From: Bacillota bacterium
GTDB lineage: Bacteria > Bacillota > Clostridia > Lachnospirales > Lachnospiraceae
Length of the DNA: 64,000 nucleotides
Assembly: GCA_023393095.1 (NCBI GenBank)
Contig: JAEWMT010000040.1
Coordinates: 1-64,000, forward strand
Reading direction: 5' to 3'
Position numbers and translations under genes: made by a program. Shown piece by piece: positions 44,747-54,071 of this stretch. Every line of letters starts with the position of its first letter. Positions within the stretch are counted from its first letter, which is position 1. Below the pieces are notes generated by a model. That model had not been told where the DNA came from, did not search any database, and saw only the letters and a program-made list of their open reading frames with translations.

Positions 44747-45219
44747 AAGGCAAATATCAAATCAAAAATACGAAGTATAATATTTTTATAAATTGTCTAT
44801 CTCTCATCTTATTAATTGGAATTTCTTTATATCTAATATTAAATTGGAATGATATTCCGGACAAAATACCGGGACATTATAATTTATCGGGAGTTGTTGA
44901 TCGGTGGGGTAGCAAAAATGAATTATGGACATTCCCGATTACTTCAGTGATATTATATATTGGTATCACAATACTGGAAAGGTTTCCCCAGGTTTGGAAT
45001 ACCGGTATTGAGATCAAAGAGAAAAACAGAGCTCAAGTATATCGAATAATAAAAGATTTGTTAGTTACCGTAAAAGGGGTACTCGTTGATGTGTTTGTAT
45101 TTTTAACTGCAAATTCAGTGTTACAAAAATCAATGCCAGTGTGGTTCCTTCCAGTTTTCTTAATACTTGTTTTTGGTACAATTGGAATTACTATCGCAAG
45201 ATTATTAAAAGTAGAATAA
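44743..45219 (+). CDS. DUF1648 membrane protein
   Basis: 158 residues with four membrane helices. The DUF1648 signature WNDIPDKIPGHYNLSGVVDRWGSK (split about 35-58) is clear. AAGGAGG lies before the ATG. Family members resemble the SdpI immunity proteins of the Bacillus cannibalism system. It is the fourth gene of the AgrA/C-like operon, and a second DUF1648-like gene follows, so an immunity or signal-responsive role is possible. Confidence 0.8.
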   Translation: MKGKYQIKNTKYNIFINCLSLILLIGISLYLILNWNDIPDKIPGHYNLSGVVDRWGSKNELWTFPITSVILYIGITILERFPQVWNTGIEIKEKNRAQVYRIIKDLLVTVKGVLVDVFVFLTANSVLQKSMPVWFLPVFLILVFGTIGITIARLLKVE

Positions 45220-45285
45220 TTACAAAAATATATTTTTCATAACCATTTACTGTAATACTTAATAAATATTGGGAGATTAGTCATT

Positions 45286-45582
45286 ATGAATATAAATACA
45301 ATTAAAAAAAGATTATCATTATTAATTATAATATTACAAATAGTAATAAATTTAGCATGTTATAAATTTCTTTCAAGTAATATAGGCATTCATTTTAATA
45401 TTTCTGGAAATACCGACGGTACTATTCCTAAATTAGGATTTTTAATTCTTATGCCTTTATTATCCGTTGCCATATATTTGTACAATAAAATATTTAAAAA
45501 GGTAACTGAGGCAAGAACTTCCGCTTCATGTGGACTGATTTTAATACTAAATATCGTACTGCTTTATATCAATTTAAAATAA
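45286..45582 (+). CDS. Second, shorter DUF1648-like membrane protein
   Basis: 98 residues with three membrane helices. FLSSNIGIHFNISGNTDGTIPK is a DUF1648-type loop. GGGAG precedes the ATG. The distance to the previous gene (about 66 bases) leaves room for a separate promoter. Probably a truncated or specialised paralogue of the preceding gene. Confidence 0.7.
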   Translation: MNINTIKKRLSLLIIILQIVINLACYKFLSSNIGIHFNISGNTDGTIPKLGFLILMPLLSVAIYLYNKIFKKVTEARTSASCGLILILNIVLLYINLK

Positions 45583-45724
45583 TTTACAGACAAAACACAA
45601 AAAATGTTTCGTATGTTTTTCAACATTTCTTCTTTTAAATTTTACGCTGTGTTAGATAATATTATTGGTATTGAACATATGTTCTTGATGCGGTATTATA
45701 GGATTTAGGACAGGAGGTTCTATT

Positions 45725-46762
45725 ATGCCATCATTATCTGCAATTAAAACGGACATATCTACATTAAGTGGTATTCAGATTACAGAATTATTTGAGTACA
45801 TTGGGCAACTTATTACAATTAACTCAATGGAAAAGGATTTGCAAAAGGATTGTAAAGAGAAACATTTTTCTGACGGTCAAGTATGCCATTCCTGTGGTTT
45901 TCTCCATGTTATTAAAAACGGTAAGATAAACGGAAAACAAAGATACTTATGTAAAGATTGCGATAAATCTTTTGGAGATTTAACAGACTCCGTTTTCTCA
46001 AGTTCAAAACTATCATTACAAGTTTGGATGGAGTATTCAAAGTGTATGATTATGGGATACTCTATAAGAAAATCGGCTAATATAGTTGGAGTATGTATAA
46101 AAACTTCTTTTTATATGAGACATAACCTCTTAGATGCTATCAGAACCTACATGGGTACTGGTAACTTGGAAGGCATAGTAGAAATGGATGAGACTTTTTT
46201 TGCCGAATCTTTTAAGGGCAACCATAAAAAAAGTACAACTTTTATAATGCCAAGAGCATCAAGAAAGAGAGGGAAGGAAGTCGAACTTAGAGGTATAAGC
46301 CATGAACAAGTTTGTGTGTCCTCTGCAATAGACAGAAGTAAAAATATAGTATTGGAATGTGTATGTATGGGTAGGATTAGCTCCGTTGACCTTAAAAGAG
46401 CCTACGATGGTAAAATAAATAATCAGTCTATTATTTGTTCGGATAGCCATAAATCTTATATTCAGTTTACTAAGGATTTTGCGTTAGAGCATGTTAGAAT
46501 TAAGACTGGTAGACATAAAAATGGTGTCTATCATATAAATCATATAAATTCTATGCACAGTAATCTCAAAGAATGGATAAGGCGATTTTGAGGTGTATCT
46601 ACTAAATATTTAACTAATTATTTATACTGGTTTAAATGGCTTGAAAAGACCAAATTAGATAAAGATTTATTTAGAATGAGAGCACTCGTTTTAGATAGTG
46701 TGAGTGAAACAGTTGATGTACGCCAAAAGCAATTCAGAGATAGACTACTTATATTTATTTGA
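45725..46762 (+). pseudogene. IS1595-family transposase with an in-frame TGA
   Basis: The frame opens at ATG 45725 (AGGAGG upstream) and meets TGA at 46589-46591 after WIRRF. The same frame then continues without a stop for 56 codons (GVSTKYLTNYLYWFKW...) to TGA at 46760, and that continuation is the normal end of the family. Zinc ribbon CHSCG...CKDC (about 55-80) and DDE-type acids in MDETFF, ICSDSHKSY and LKEW are intact. The stop probably arose from CGA or AGA. The terminal inverted repeats could not be delimited with confidence. Confidence 0.8.
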
Positions 46763-46835
46763 CATATAATAACTATATACAAAATAATCTTTGTACACAG
46801 AATTTCATTTCCATATAAGAAGGGCGTAGTAGATT

Positions 46836-47147
46836 ATGAAGAATAAAGGGCTTTTAATTATTAGTATTATATTAGGCGTTATTTCGTTTATAACAATTTT
46901 ATTTGGAGCTTTCTCCAATCATTTGTCTATTGTTATAATAAGTTTTATTTGCTTCTGTATTGCATATATTTTGTTAGTTCATTGGTTCAAAATTAGTTTT
47001 ATTTATATTTGCGGTAACTGTGGTGAAAATTTTAAAACAACATTTTGGCAGAATAGTACCAATATAAATAGTTTCGGAGTCAACAGTAGAAAATTGAAGT
47101 GCCCTAAGTGTCATCAAAAAAGCTGGTGCAAGGGTGTTCCAAAATAA
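46836..47147 (+). CDS. Small membrane protein with C-terminal zinc ribbon
   Basis: 103 residues. Two membrane helices (about 4-26 and 29-51) are followed by a cytoplasmic CGNCG...CPKCH four-Cys site (about 61-95). GAAGGG lies before the start. No family recognised. Read in the same direction as the transposase remnant, with a hairpin after it. Confidence 0.6.
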   Translation: MKNKGLLIISIILGVISFITILFGAFSNHLSIVIISFICFCIAYILLVHWFKISFIYICGNCGENFKTTFWQNSTNINSFGVNSRKLKCPKCHQKSWCKGVPK

Positions 47148-47160
47148 GGTGTTACATAAA

Positions 47161-47204
47161 AAGGAGTATTCATGAGAACTATAGTCTTTCACATGAATAC
47201 TCTT
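47161..47204 (+). terminator. Hairpin after the zinc-ribbon membrane gene
   Basis: GAGTATTCATG-type arms (47161-47174 and 47192-47204) pair with about two mismatches, followed by an AT-rich tail. Confidence 0.5.
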
Positions 47205-47285
47205 ATACCAATATTTTTATCTAACAGAGCGAAATTTTAAAAAATAAAACTAGTAAAAATTCTTATTGTGAAAGGTATATATTTA

Positions 47286-47699
47286 ATGAAAAAATTATCA
47301 ACAGTTATCATTACCATCTTCGTTATAGTTGGATTATTGAGCGGCTGTGCCTCAACAAAATTGGCAAATTCTTTCGATAAAGATACCGTGGTGAAAGTAT
47401 CAAAACAGGTTATCAGTTATCTGAATGTTGGTGATTATGCCAGTGCATGTGGAATGCTTCAAGAAGATCTTCAAGATGATTTAACGCAAGATCAACTGAA
47501 AGAGGCTGTTAAAAAGACTTATGGGGATGCCGGTAAGTTCATCAAATATAAAAATGCCACGATTATTGGACAGAAAAATAAAACACTGAAAGAGGATTCT
47601 GCTGTTGCAGTTATCGTAGCCAAATATGAAAAGAAGAAGGTTATCTTCACAATATCCTTTAATAAAGATATGAAAATGATTAGTCTTTATATGAGATAA
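47286..47699 (+). CDS. DUF3887-like lipoprotein
   Basis: 137 residues from the ATG at 47286; GAAAGG is the nearest ribosome site, while the alternative GTG-type start 18 bases earlier has none. Signal peptide with lipobox LLSGC (Cys about 22). The mature part (NSFDKDTVVKVSKQVISYLNVGDYASACGMLQEDLQ...) has the pattern of DUF3887 proteins, a cystatin-like fold of unknown role on the outer face of the membrane. It stands alone and ends 1 base before a strong terminator. Confidence 0.75.
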   Translation: MKKLSTVIITIFVIVGLLSGCASTKLANSFDKDTVVKVSKQVISYLNVGDYASACGMLQEDLQDDLTQDQLKEAVKKTYGDAGKFIKYKNATIIGQKNKTLKEDSAVAVIVAKYEKKKVIFTISFNKDMKMISLYMR

Positions 47700-47749
47700 T
47701 AAGACAGGATTATGAAACGGAAGATATTCGAGCTCATAATCCTGTCTTA
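47700..47749 (+). terminator. Strong terminator
   Basis: 16-bp perfect arms (47700-47715 and 47734-47749) followed by TTTATTC, directly after the DUF3887-like gene. Confidence 0.85.
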
Positions 47750-47847
47750 TTTATTCTTTCAAACAATTATAATATTAATGAATAAAACTGTATCCTGTTA
47801 TTATCTGATGCAATCGACACAACCAGCATCGGAGCTATAATTGTTAA

Positions 47848-48576
47848 TCACTTTGTCCATTCTCGCTTAATCGCATTACTTATACAAACACTTACACATT
47901 TTCCACAATTTGAGCATAATTTATAATTTATTTTATTCTCCTTTACCATTTCTATCACATCAATCTGATATGTACAGATCCTGTTACATTGACCACAATT
48001 TTTGCACAGGCTGGAGTCCGGGGTTATTCGAAAACCTGGGATTTTGAAAAATCTGTTCAATTCTATTCCCAACTTTATAAATGGGCTTATTGGACATAGG
48101 TAATGCCCTAATTCATCTTTTCCGATTCTCGTATTAAGAAGTAATGAAGCAAAACCATAAAAACAAAATAGTATTAATAATTCTACTTGGGAAAATATTC
48201 TCTCCCTCGGTAAAAAGCCAAATACATTTCCTGATAATCTGAGAAATACATAAAACGTACCAGCTAGCCACATTATCTGGGTTATCACCCCGACCATCTT
48301 AGGGAAACGGTGCTTTAATATATCATTATTTTTCGTAATCCTTGCTATAAGGGTAAATATTTTAGTCATTGGGCATAAAATACCGCAGTATGAACTCAAA
48401 ACGATAATCGAAAATAAAAAGATTGTGATCCATAATATTATTAAAATTCTTATCATTGTTATTACAAAATTCAGATTAATAAATGAAACAAAGAAGACAA
48501 ACAACGGCATTAGAAAAAATATAATGGTTAGTGGTAATAACATAATACTAATGATTGATAATAAGATCTTTTTCAT
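47848..48576 (-). CDS. Membrane-bound 4Fe-4S protein
   Basis: 242 residues. Four or five membrane helices (about 1-155) with cysteines near YCGILCPMTKIF, then two ferredoxin-type clusters CKNCGQCNRIC and CSNCGKCVSVC (about 194-232). Layout is like NapH/CcoG-type membrane ferredoxins that pass electrons at the membrane. It follows the EFR1 gene by about 45 bases and is probably co-transcribed with it and the MarR gene. Electron partner unknown. Confidence 0.82.
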   Translation of the reverse strand: MKKILLSIISIMLLPLTIIFFLMPLFVFFVSFINLNFVITMIRILIILWITIFLFSIIVLSSYCGILCPMTKIFTLIARITKNNDILKHRFPKMVGVITQIMWLAGTFYVFLRLSGNVFGFLPRERIFSQVELLILFCFYGFASLLLNTRIGKDELGHYLCPISPFIKLGIELNRFFKIPGFRITPDSSLCKNCGQCNRICTYQIDVIEMVKENKINYKLCSNCGKCVSVCISNAIKREWTK

Positions 48577-48622
48577 TGATAACTCCCCTATCTTTTTTGT
48601 ATTATTTGGATAAGTACTATTT

Positions 48623-49450
48623 TTATTTTTGGATTATTGAATTTTCATAAGCATTTTCAATATCTTTTCTTGTATATTTTCCTCTTCGCTTAGAACTTGT
48701 AAAATTAATCGCATCCCTGCCACAAATCTGAACACAGCGTAAACAACGCATACAATCATTTTCATTTCTAATGTGAAGTATTCCATCCTCCATATAAAGA
48801 TTGGAACTGGGACAGTTTTTTACGCAAAGACCACAATTAATACATTTATAACTATTCCTAAGATTACGGTAAAATTTGTAACCAAAGGTCATCTTAGAGA
48901 ATCTTATGTGGAACTTATTAAAACGATTATATCTAATCGGTATTGTTTTCTGATTTTGGCTGTTATAAGACAAAATATTATTAACAAAATCCCCTATTCT
49001 CTTATCAACACCATTGCTAAAAACAGTCTTTCCTTTTACAATCGGTAATTTTGGATTTGAATAAAAATAAGCGCTGGCTCCAGGAGCCTTAAAATTATTC
49101 TGCGCTATCACATGAAAACCTTTCTTTTGCAATGTATCAATTACATAGTAATTTGAATCAAGGGGATTTGTCGTATAGGTTGAGTATACAAAAGCCTTAT
49201 TATTGATAACCGATTTACCTAGTTTGTCAATGAATTTCATAATAATTTCAGGCGGCATATAGTCATATACCGGAAATCCAATACCAAGAATCACATTATC
49301 ATCACAGAAATTCATATTAACATCCATGGCATTTTCAACAGATAACAACTGCACCTCTGGAAAGCCTTTTTTGTTAAATTGCTCAAATATCTTTTCTGAT
49401 AAAAATTTTGTATTTCCTGTTCCGCTGAAGTAAATTATAATAATCTTCAT
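48623..49450 (-). CDS. EFR1-family flavodoxin-ferredoxin
   Basis: 275 residues from the ATG at 49450 (GGAGATAAACAA upstream); an earlier start at 49504 lacks a ribosome site. N-terminal flavodoxin-like domain with FMN loop YFSGTGNTKFL (about 6-16) and GFPVYDYMPPE. C-terminal two 4Fe-4S motifs CINCGLCVKNC and CMRCLRCVQIC (about 207-250). EFR1 proteins move electrons in anaerobes. Between MarR gene (about 70 bases upstream) and membrane ferredoxin gene. Confidence 0.88.
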   Translation of the reverse strand: MKIIIIYFSGTGNTKFLSEKIFEQFNKKGFPEVQLLSVENAMDVNMNFCDDNVILGIGFPVYDYMPPEIIMKFIDKLGKSVINNKAFVYSTYTTNPLDSNYYVIDTLQKKGFHVIAQNNFKAPGASAYFYSNPKLPIVKGKTVFSNGVDKRIGDFVNNILSYNSQNQKTIPIRYNRFNKFHIRFSKMTFGYKFYRNLRNSYKCINCGLCVKNCPSSNLYMEDGILHIRNENDCMRCLRCVQICGRDAINFTSSKRRGKYTRKDIENAYENSIIQK

Positions 49451-49520
49451 TTGTTTATCTCCTTTACATTTAATTTGCTTAACTATAATGGAAAATGAAT
49501 GCAATAGTATAGTTCACATA

Positions 49521-49973
49521 CTATTGCATCTTTTTATCAAGCATTTTTTCTACTTTATCAAGAAAAAACTTAATTGTATTCATCTGATCCTCTGATATAG
49601 AAGAAAATTCTTTGATCATTTCTCCAAACATAAGAGTTTCGTTTTGAAAAAAATTATCTAGAATTGTTTTACCTTTCTCTGTGATAGAAAGAACAACTAC
49701 TCTCTCATTATTATGAGATCGATATTTTTGCAGCATTTCTTTTGTATATAACTTTTTGACCAGTTGAGAAGCAGCACTCTTTGTTATATACAACTGTGAA
49801 GCAATTTCCGTAATTGTAAATTCCGGATTTGCATATAAAACGCATAAAACTTGCATTTCAGCCGGATATAAACTATCACAATGACCATCAGAAGGTTTTC
49901 TTTTTAATACATCGAATTTATTCTGTATTCTATTAAATTGATTATATACATTGATTATCTCATTATTTTCCAT
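49521..49973 (-). CDS. MarR-family transcriptional regulator
   Basis: 150 residues. Winged-helix core PAEMQVLCVLYANPEFTITEIASQLYITKSAASQLVKKL (about 37-75, not written whole) followed by the wing RSHNNERVVVLSITEKG. It heads the ferredoxin genes and likely controls them and itself. The upstream gap to the GH18 gene is short (about 60 bases). Inducer unknown. Confidence 0.9.
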   Translation of the reverse strand: MENNEIINVYNQFNRIQNKFDVLKRKPSDGHCDSLYPAEMQVLCVLYANPEFTITEIASQLYITKSAASQLVKKLYTKEMLQKYRSHNNERVVVLSITEKGKTILDNFFQNETLMFGEMIKEFSSISEDQMNTIKFFLDKVEKMLDKKMQ

Positions 49974-50036
49974 AACGATATCATATCGTAAACCAGCTTA
50001 ACTGTCAAGAGTCTTAATTATCTAATTCATGGACTG

Positions 50037-51983
50037 TCAGACTTTAAAATCACAGCTAAAATGCAGCTTAGTATATAAATCCTTTAACGGGCTGTAACTG
50101 GATATACTGTTACCTTTTAAATACAGCTCCTTCAGATTAATTAATCCTTTAAGAGGCGTTACATTTTTTATTTTATTATCTTTTAAATACAATTTTTCTA
50201 AATTATCAAGACCTGAAACAGGCTTAATATCAGATATTTTGTTGCCATTCAGGGATAATTCCTTTAGATTTTTTAATACAGACAATACCTTAATATCCGT
50301 AATGGAGTTTCTCTGTAGATATAATAACTCTAATCCTGTTAAGCTTTTTAACGCTTGTATATCCGAAATTTTATTGTTAGCCAGATTAAGATATTTTAGC
50401 TTGGTCATTGCTTTCAAAGCTTTTATATCACTGATATTCAATTGCTGGGCATCCAGATACTCCAGGTTTTTAAGTATTTTGATATCATTAAGACTTTTTA
50501 CTCCACTCCTCAGCTTTAAACGATAGATTTTATTCACATCTGCTACCGTTATTTTGCCGGTCGATTTGCCAAGCTTCTCTCTCACTGCCTTTTCAATTGC
50601 TTTATCACTAAAAGTAATATATTTTTTACTGTCAGCGGACTGTATATGAAAGGATTTCATTTTATCGGTAATCACTGACCAACCATTTAGGTGATGAGCC
50701 TTCCCTGTGGTATCATTAAAATCCGGAAGATTTCCAAGGCTCCAGACAGAAATGCCTCCCAGTCCAAACTCTTTTGCTAGATCAATCTTGGCACTAATGC
50801 TGATGCTGTCCTCATAAAGTATCACATTCCAGGATTTATCTACAGTATTATAATATTGAATATACGGACTCTGTAACTCATTATTATAGCCAAACGTAAG
50901 ATTCTTTCCATTCCCATCCGCGTTATCTGCCCGATCTTTAATCGCTTTATATAAAGGGGTCCGCCTTCCTTCCCTGCTTAAGCTGGAACCATCTAAAGCC
51001 GCCCAAGCATCCGCCCCATTTACATCGAATTGCCATTGTGCGCTGTCAAATGCAATTTGCAGCCATACTTTCGAAAGTTCTGAGGAAGATGAAGTAGCCG
51101 CTTTGATATCATTTAATGCTTTCCTCACCATTTGAATCGGTGCCGGACTATAAATTGGTTCTAATGCACCATAACCCGTATACTGCTGAATCTGATCCTT
51201 GTTCAGCTTCTCAGAAGTCTCATAATCATGTGCCATAAGAATTATCCGGTCTGCAACACCAAGTATTTCCTTATAGTTATATCCATCGTAATATAGTCTT
51301 TGATTTACAGCAACATATAGCTTTTTCCCAGACGGAAGTAATTGAGTTTTAAGCTCTTTTAAGAACTGGGTAAAATATGTACTAATCTGTTTCCCTTCAT
51401 ATTTGAGCGGAGTTTTACTACTATTCGTATTACGAAGTCCTTCAAAATCAATAACCACACCGTCATAGAATATATTGTCCCCTTGGGTTATATCCTTTTG
51501 CATACTGTCTAGGATGGCTTTCTCCATAGCCTGTCTCTTATCCTTATAAGGTAATAACTTTGTACCGTCACTCCCATTCATATAAATACTTAGCTGAATG
51601 GATTTCCCCTTACTCTTTGCATATTTCACCGGCTGCTGGTAATCGTCCGGATAATAGAATTCAATGTTTAAATTCCCCGGATCCTCAGCCTCAATCTGAC
51701 TCCAGGCAAAGCTTAAAGAATCCACATTATCAATATATTTTTGAATTTGTTCGGAATAAATCGCATTCGAAGGATAGAAAGCATGAAGCTCTCCTGCTCC
51801 GTTTGATTGAGCTGCCATACTTTGAATGCTGTTACTATTCGTATTCTTCTCTTCTGCATTTACTGTTAATACTTGAGAATGAATTGATATTATGAAAATC
51901 AAACATATAGATACAGCAATATATCTTTTAAGAGTTGTTATTGAAAAATTCATAGAATTAATTTTTTTACTTTTTTGATACAC
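50037..51983 (-). CDS. Secreted GH18-like hydrolase with leucine-rich repeats
   Basis: 648 residues; GTG start at 51983 supported by AGGAGG eight bases before it. Signal peptide about 18-43. GH18 domain (about 65-425) with the catalytic-type motif YDGVVIDFEG (about 174-183) and a late GGISVWSLG strand. A linker (about 430-470) leads to six 22-residue leucine-rich repeats (about 490-625), e.g. LKYLNLANNKISDIQALKSL. The LRR part is like internalins and may bind a surface ligand. The GH18 part is close to spore or wall-acting families (YaaH-like) rather than classical chitinases. Fusion is unusual. Confidence 0.85.
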   Translation of the reverse strand: MYQKSKKINSMNFSITTLKRYIAVSICLIFIISIHSQVLTVNAEEKNTNSNSIQSMAAQSNGAGELHAFYPSNAIYSEQIQKYIDNVDSLSFAWSQIEAEDPGNLNIEFYYPDDYQQPVKYAKSKGKSIQLSIYMNGSDGTKLLPYKDKRQAMEKAILDSMQKDITQGDNIFYDGVVIDFEGLRNTNSSKTPLKYEGKQISTYFTQFLKELKTQLLPSGKKLYVAVNQRLYYDGYNYKEILGVADRIILMAHDYETSEKLNKDQIQQYTGYGALEPIYSPAPIQMVRKALNDIKAATSSSSELSKVWLQIAFDSAQWQFDVNGADAWAALDGSSLSREGRRTPLYKAIKDRADNADGNGKNLTFGYNNELQSPYIQYYNTVDKSWNVILYEDSISISAKIDLAKEFGLGGISVWSLGNLPDFNDTTGKAHHLNGWSVITDKMKSFHIQSADSKKYITFSDKAIEKAVREKLGKSTGKITVADVNKIYRLKLRSGVKSLNDIKILKNLEYLDAQQLNISDIKALKAMTKLKYLNLANNKISDIQALKSLTGLELLYLQRNSITDIKVLSVLKNLKELSLNGNKISDIKPVSGLDNLEKLYLKDNKIKNVTPLKGLINLKELYLKGNSISSYSPLKDLYTKLHFSCDFKV

Positions 51984-51995
51984 TATCCTGACCTC

Positions 51996-52862
51996 CTAAA
52001 TTAATTTCTTAAAAATAAATACCATCACAAAAACAAAAAAAAGATAACCCACAGAAAATCCGATAAAAGAGATATAAAAAATCTTCTGTTCTAACCTTGA
52101 ATTTCTTGGTAATATTATTAGTTTTTCTATATCAACCCCCTTCCTTACTTTAATTCCTATTATTATATCACTGACCAGATACCCCAACAGAGGTGCTACT
52201 ATACTTCCAAACAGGAAGAATTTACTGATATCGGAAATATAATATAACCGTAGAATTGCAGTAGTCAAAATAATACATAGACAATTAGAAAATAGTTGAA
52301 CTTTAAAATTACAATATATTCGATCCCAGCTTATATCTGAAAATACTGCCGTCTTAAAAAACGAAAGCATTTTCTTTTCATTATAAACATGTGACATTTC
52401 ATTCTCTTTCAGCTTTTCCTTTAATTCGCTGATGAAACTGTCTATATTCTCCATTACTACAGTCAGACGAATATTACCGCCTCTATAAATAATCTTCATC
52501 CAACCGCCAGTATATTTAATCGTTGGAAATTTCAGCTGTTCGATATCTTTATAAGGAATCATTAACTGACCTTTGTAATTTGTATATATTAACGCTTCGT
52601 CAGATAACGTTACACTGATTGATTTAAAACGTTTCAAGTATAAATGATAGATCACAAACATCTCTAATCCGACAAAAAGGCACATAACCACCAGCAATAT
52701 TATGATAGTTAAAATAAGTTCATTTCCATTCGATTTATGTACATCCGTAATGCTTAGACCAAACATCAATAAAGCAACTTCCAAAATTATACTTATCAGT
52801 ATCAGCATTATATATCGCAAGGGTTCTCTAAGGTGTTTACGATAAACATAGGTGTGATTCAC
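51996..52862 (-). CDS. Polytopic membrane protein of unknown function
   Basis: 288 residues if started at GTG 52862, which has GGAGG eight bases before it; a GTG at 52913 would add 17 residues without a ribosome site. Four membrane helices: two near the start (about 20-70) and two or three after residue 190. Between them lies a soluble stretch with SISVTLSDEALIYTNYKGQLMIPYKDIEQLKF, an outline like YcxB or bacterial PH-type domains. It sits directly before the GH18-LRR gene (12 bases), read together with it. Function unknown. Confidence 0.6.
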   Translation of the reverse strand: MNHTYVYRKHLREPLRYIMLILISIILEVALLMFGLSITDVHKSNGNELILTIIILLVVMCLFVGLEMFVIYHLYLKRFKSISVTLSDEALIYTNYKGQLMIPYKDIEQLKFPTIKYTGGWMKIIYRGGNIRLTVVMENIDSFISELKEKLKENEMSHVYNEKKMLSFFKTAVFSDISWDRIYCNFKVQLFSNCLCIILTTAILRLYYISDISKFFLFGSIVAPLLGYLVSDIIIGIKVRKGVDIEKLIILPRNSRLEQKIFYISFIGFSVGYLFFVFVMVFIFKKLI

Positions 52863-53058
52863 GAAATTATCCTCCATAAATATTTTTATACAATGATATT
52901 CAACATGTTCCACTATATTTGTAGCTATAATTTTTAAAGCATTTTATCTTCTGTAACAAATAAAATTCCATTTATATTTTATCACTTAATTACCATATAT
53001 CAACATTTATATTAATAAGAAAAGCATGTATGTATGATCTTCTTTATTATTGACACAC

Positions 53059-53099
53059 CAAAAAGCCGATGTCCCGTGATTTCTCACAAGTTCATCGAC
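53059..53099 (-). terminator. Terminator of the ABC-kinase operon
   Basis: GTCGATG and CATCGGC arms (53093-53099 and 53065-53071) with a nested GTGA/TCAC pair, followed on the minus strand by TTTTTGG. It lies 60 bases past the kinase stop. Confidence 0.6.
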
Positions 53100-53159
53100 T
53101 CTGCGTCTGTGCGTCTGTCTCAGCGTATCCATTCTGCTTTCTCCATAGGTATACTCCTA

Positions 53160-54056
53160 TCAACTATGAACATCTGGTAACAGAATACAGATACTTAATC
53201 TATTGTTTTCGTACTTTGCTGAGATTGTTCCATTCATCTGTTCGATTAGAGTTCGTGCAATTGCCAAGCCTAAGCCTGTTGATTTTCTTGCATTTTCAAC
53301 TGAATAAAAGCGATCAAATAGTTTTCCAACCTGTACTTCGCTTAATCCAGACGCAGTATTGGTAAAAATGATTTTTCCCATTTCTGACAAAGTAATATCT
53401 AAATCGCCATCGCTATATTTAATTACATTACTCAAAAGATTAGAAAATACACGAGATAAGGCGGAACGATTAAAATAACAAGATACCTTATCTTTAGGCA
53501 TTTGAATGTTCGGAACAATATTACATTCTTTTAAAGCCACATAAAATCCTGCAATGCTTTCCTCTAGCATTTCATTAAGAACAACCTTTTCTTTTTCATT
53601 ATCGTTTTCTGAGGTAATTATTACAGAATATTTAAAAAGCTCCTCCGTAAGCTGTTTCAGCATTTCAGCCCTATTGCTGATCACGCTGATATATCGTTCA
53701 ACCGACTCTGTTTTTTCTTCCATTTCCAAAAGCTCTAGATACCCACAGATGGCGGTCAAAGGGGTTCGCAGATCGTGGGATATATTGGTAATAGCTTCTT
53801 TCAGCTCTCGGTCACCGTTTAAGTATCGCTGTCGTTGCTTACGAAGTAAACGAAGTTGCTTATTCAGTTCGGCGGCAAAATGCCTTGTATGTCTATCTCC
53901 AGAAGATGTTGAAATGAGTGTGTTGGTTTCGTTTGACAGATGTTCTATGAGTTCCGTACAGATTTCATCCATGCTTGTTTTCAGAAGCCAGATTTTTATA
54001 ACAAGCAGGGTGACTATAACAAGTAAAATACCACACAAGAACCAAGGAATGAACAT
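53160..54056 (-). CDS. Sensor histidine kinase of a peptide-antibiotic resistance module
   Basis: 298 residues. One membrane helix (about 5-23), no large extracellular sensor domain. HisKA box AITNISHDLRTPLTAICGYLE (phospho-His about 95), N box SRVFSNLLSNVIKYS, G boxes STGLGLAIARTLI. Kinases of this intramembrane type typically sense through the neighbouring ABC exporter, which fits the context with 54072-55725. It is last in the operon (15 bases after the permease). Confidence 0.9.
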   Translation of the reverse strand: MFIPWFLCGILLVIVTLLVIKIWLLKTSMDEICTELIEHLSNETNTLISTSSGDRHTRHFAAELNKQLRLLRKQRQRYLNGDRELKEAITNISHDLRTPLTAICGYLELLEMEEKTESVERYISVISNRAEMLKQLTEELFKYSVIITSENDNEKEKVVLNEMLEESIAGFYVALKECNIVPNIQMPKDKVSCYFNRSALSRVFSNLLSNVIKYSDGDLDITLSEMGKIIFTNTASGLSEVQVGKLFDRFYSVENARKSTGLGLAIARTLIEQMNGTISAKYENNRLSICILLPDVHS

Positions 54057-54071
54057 CTAATTCACCATCCT

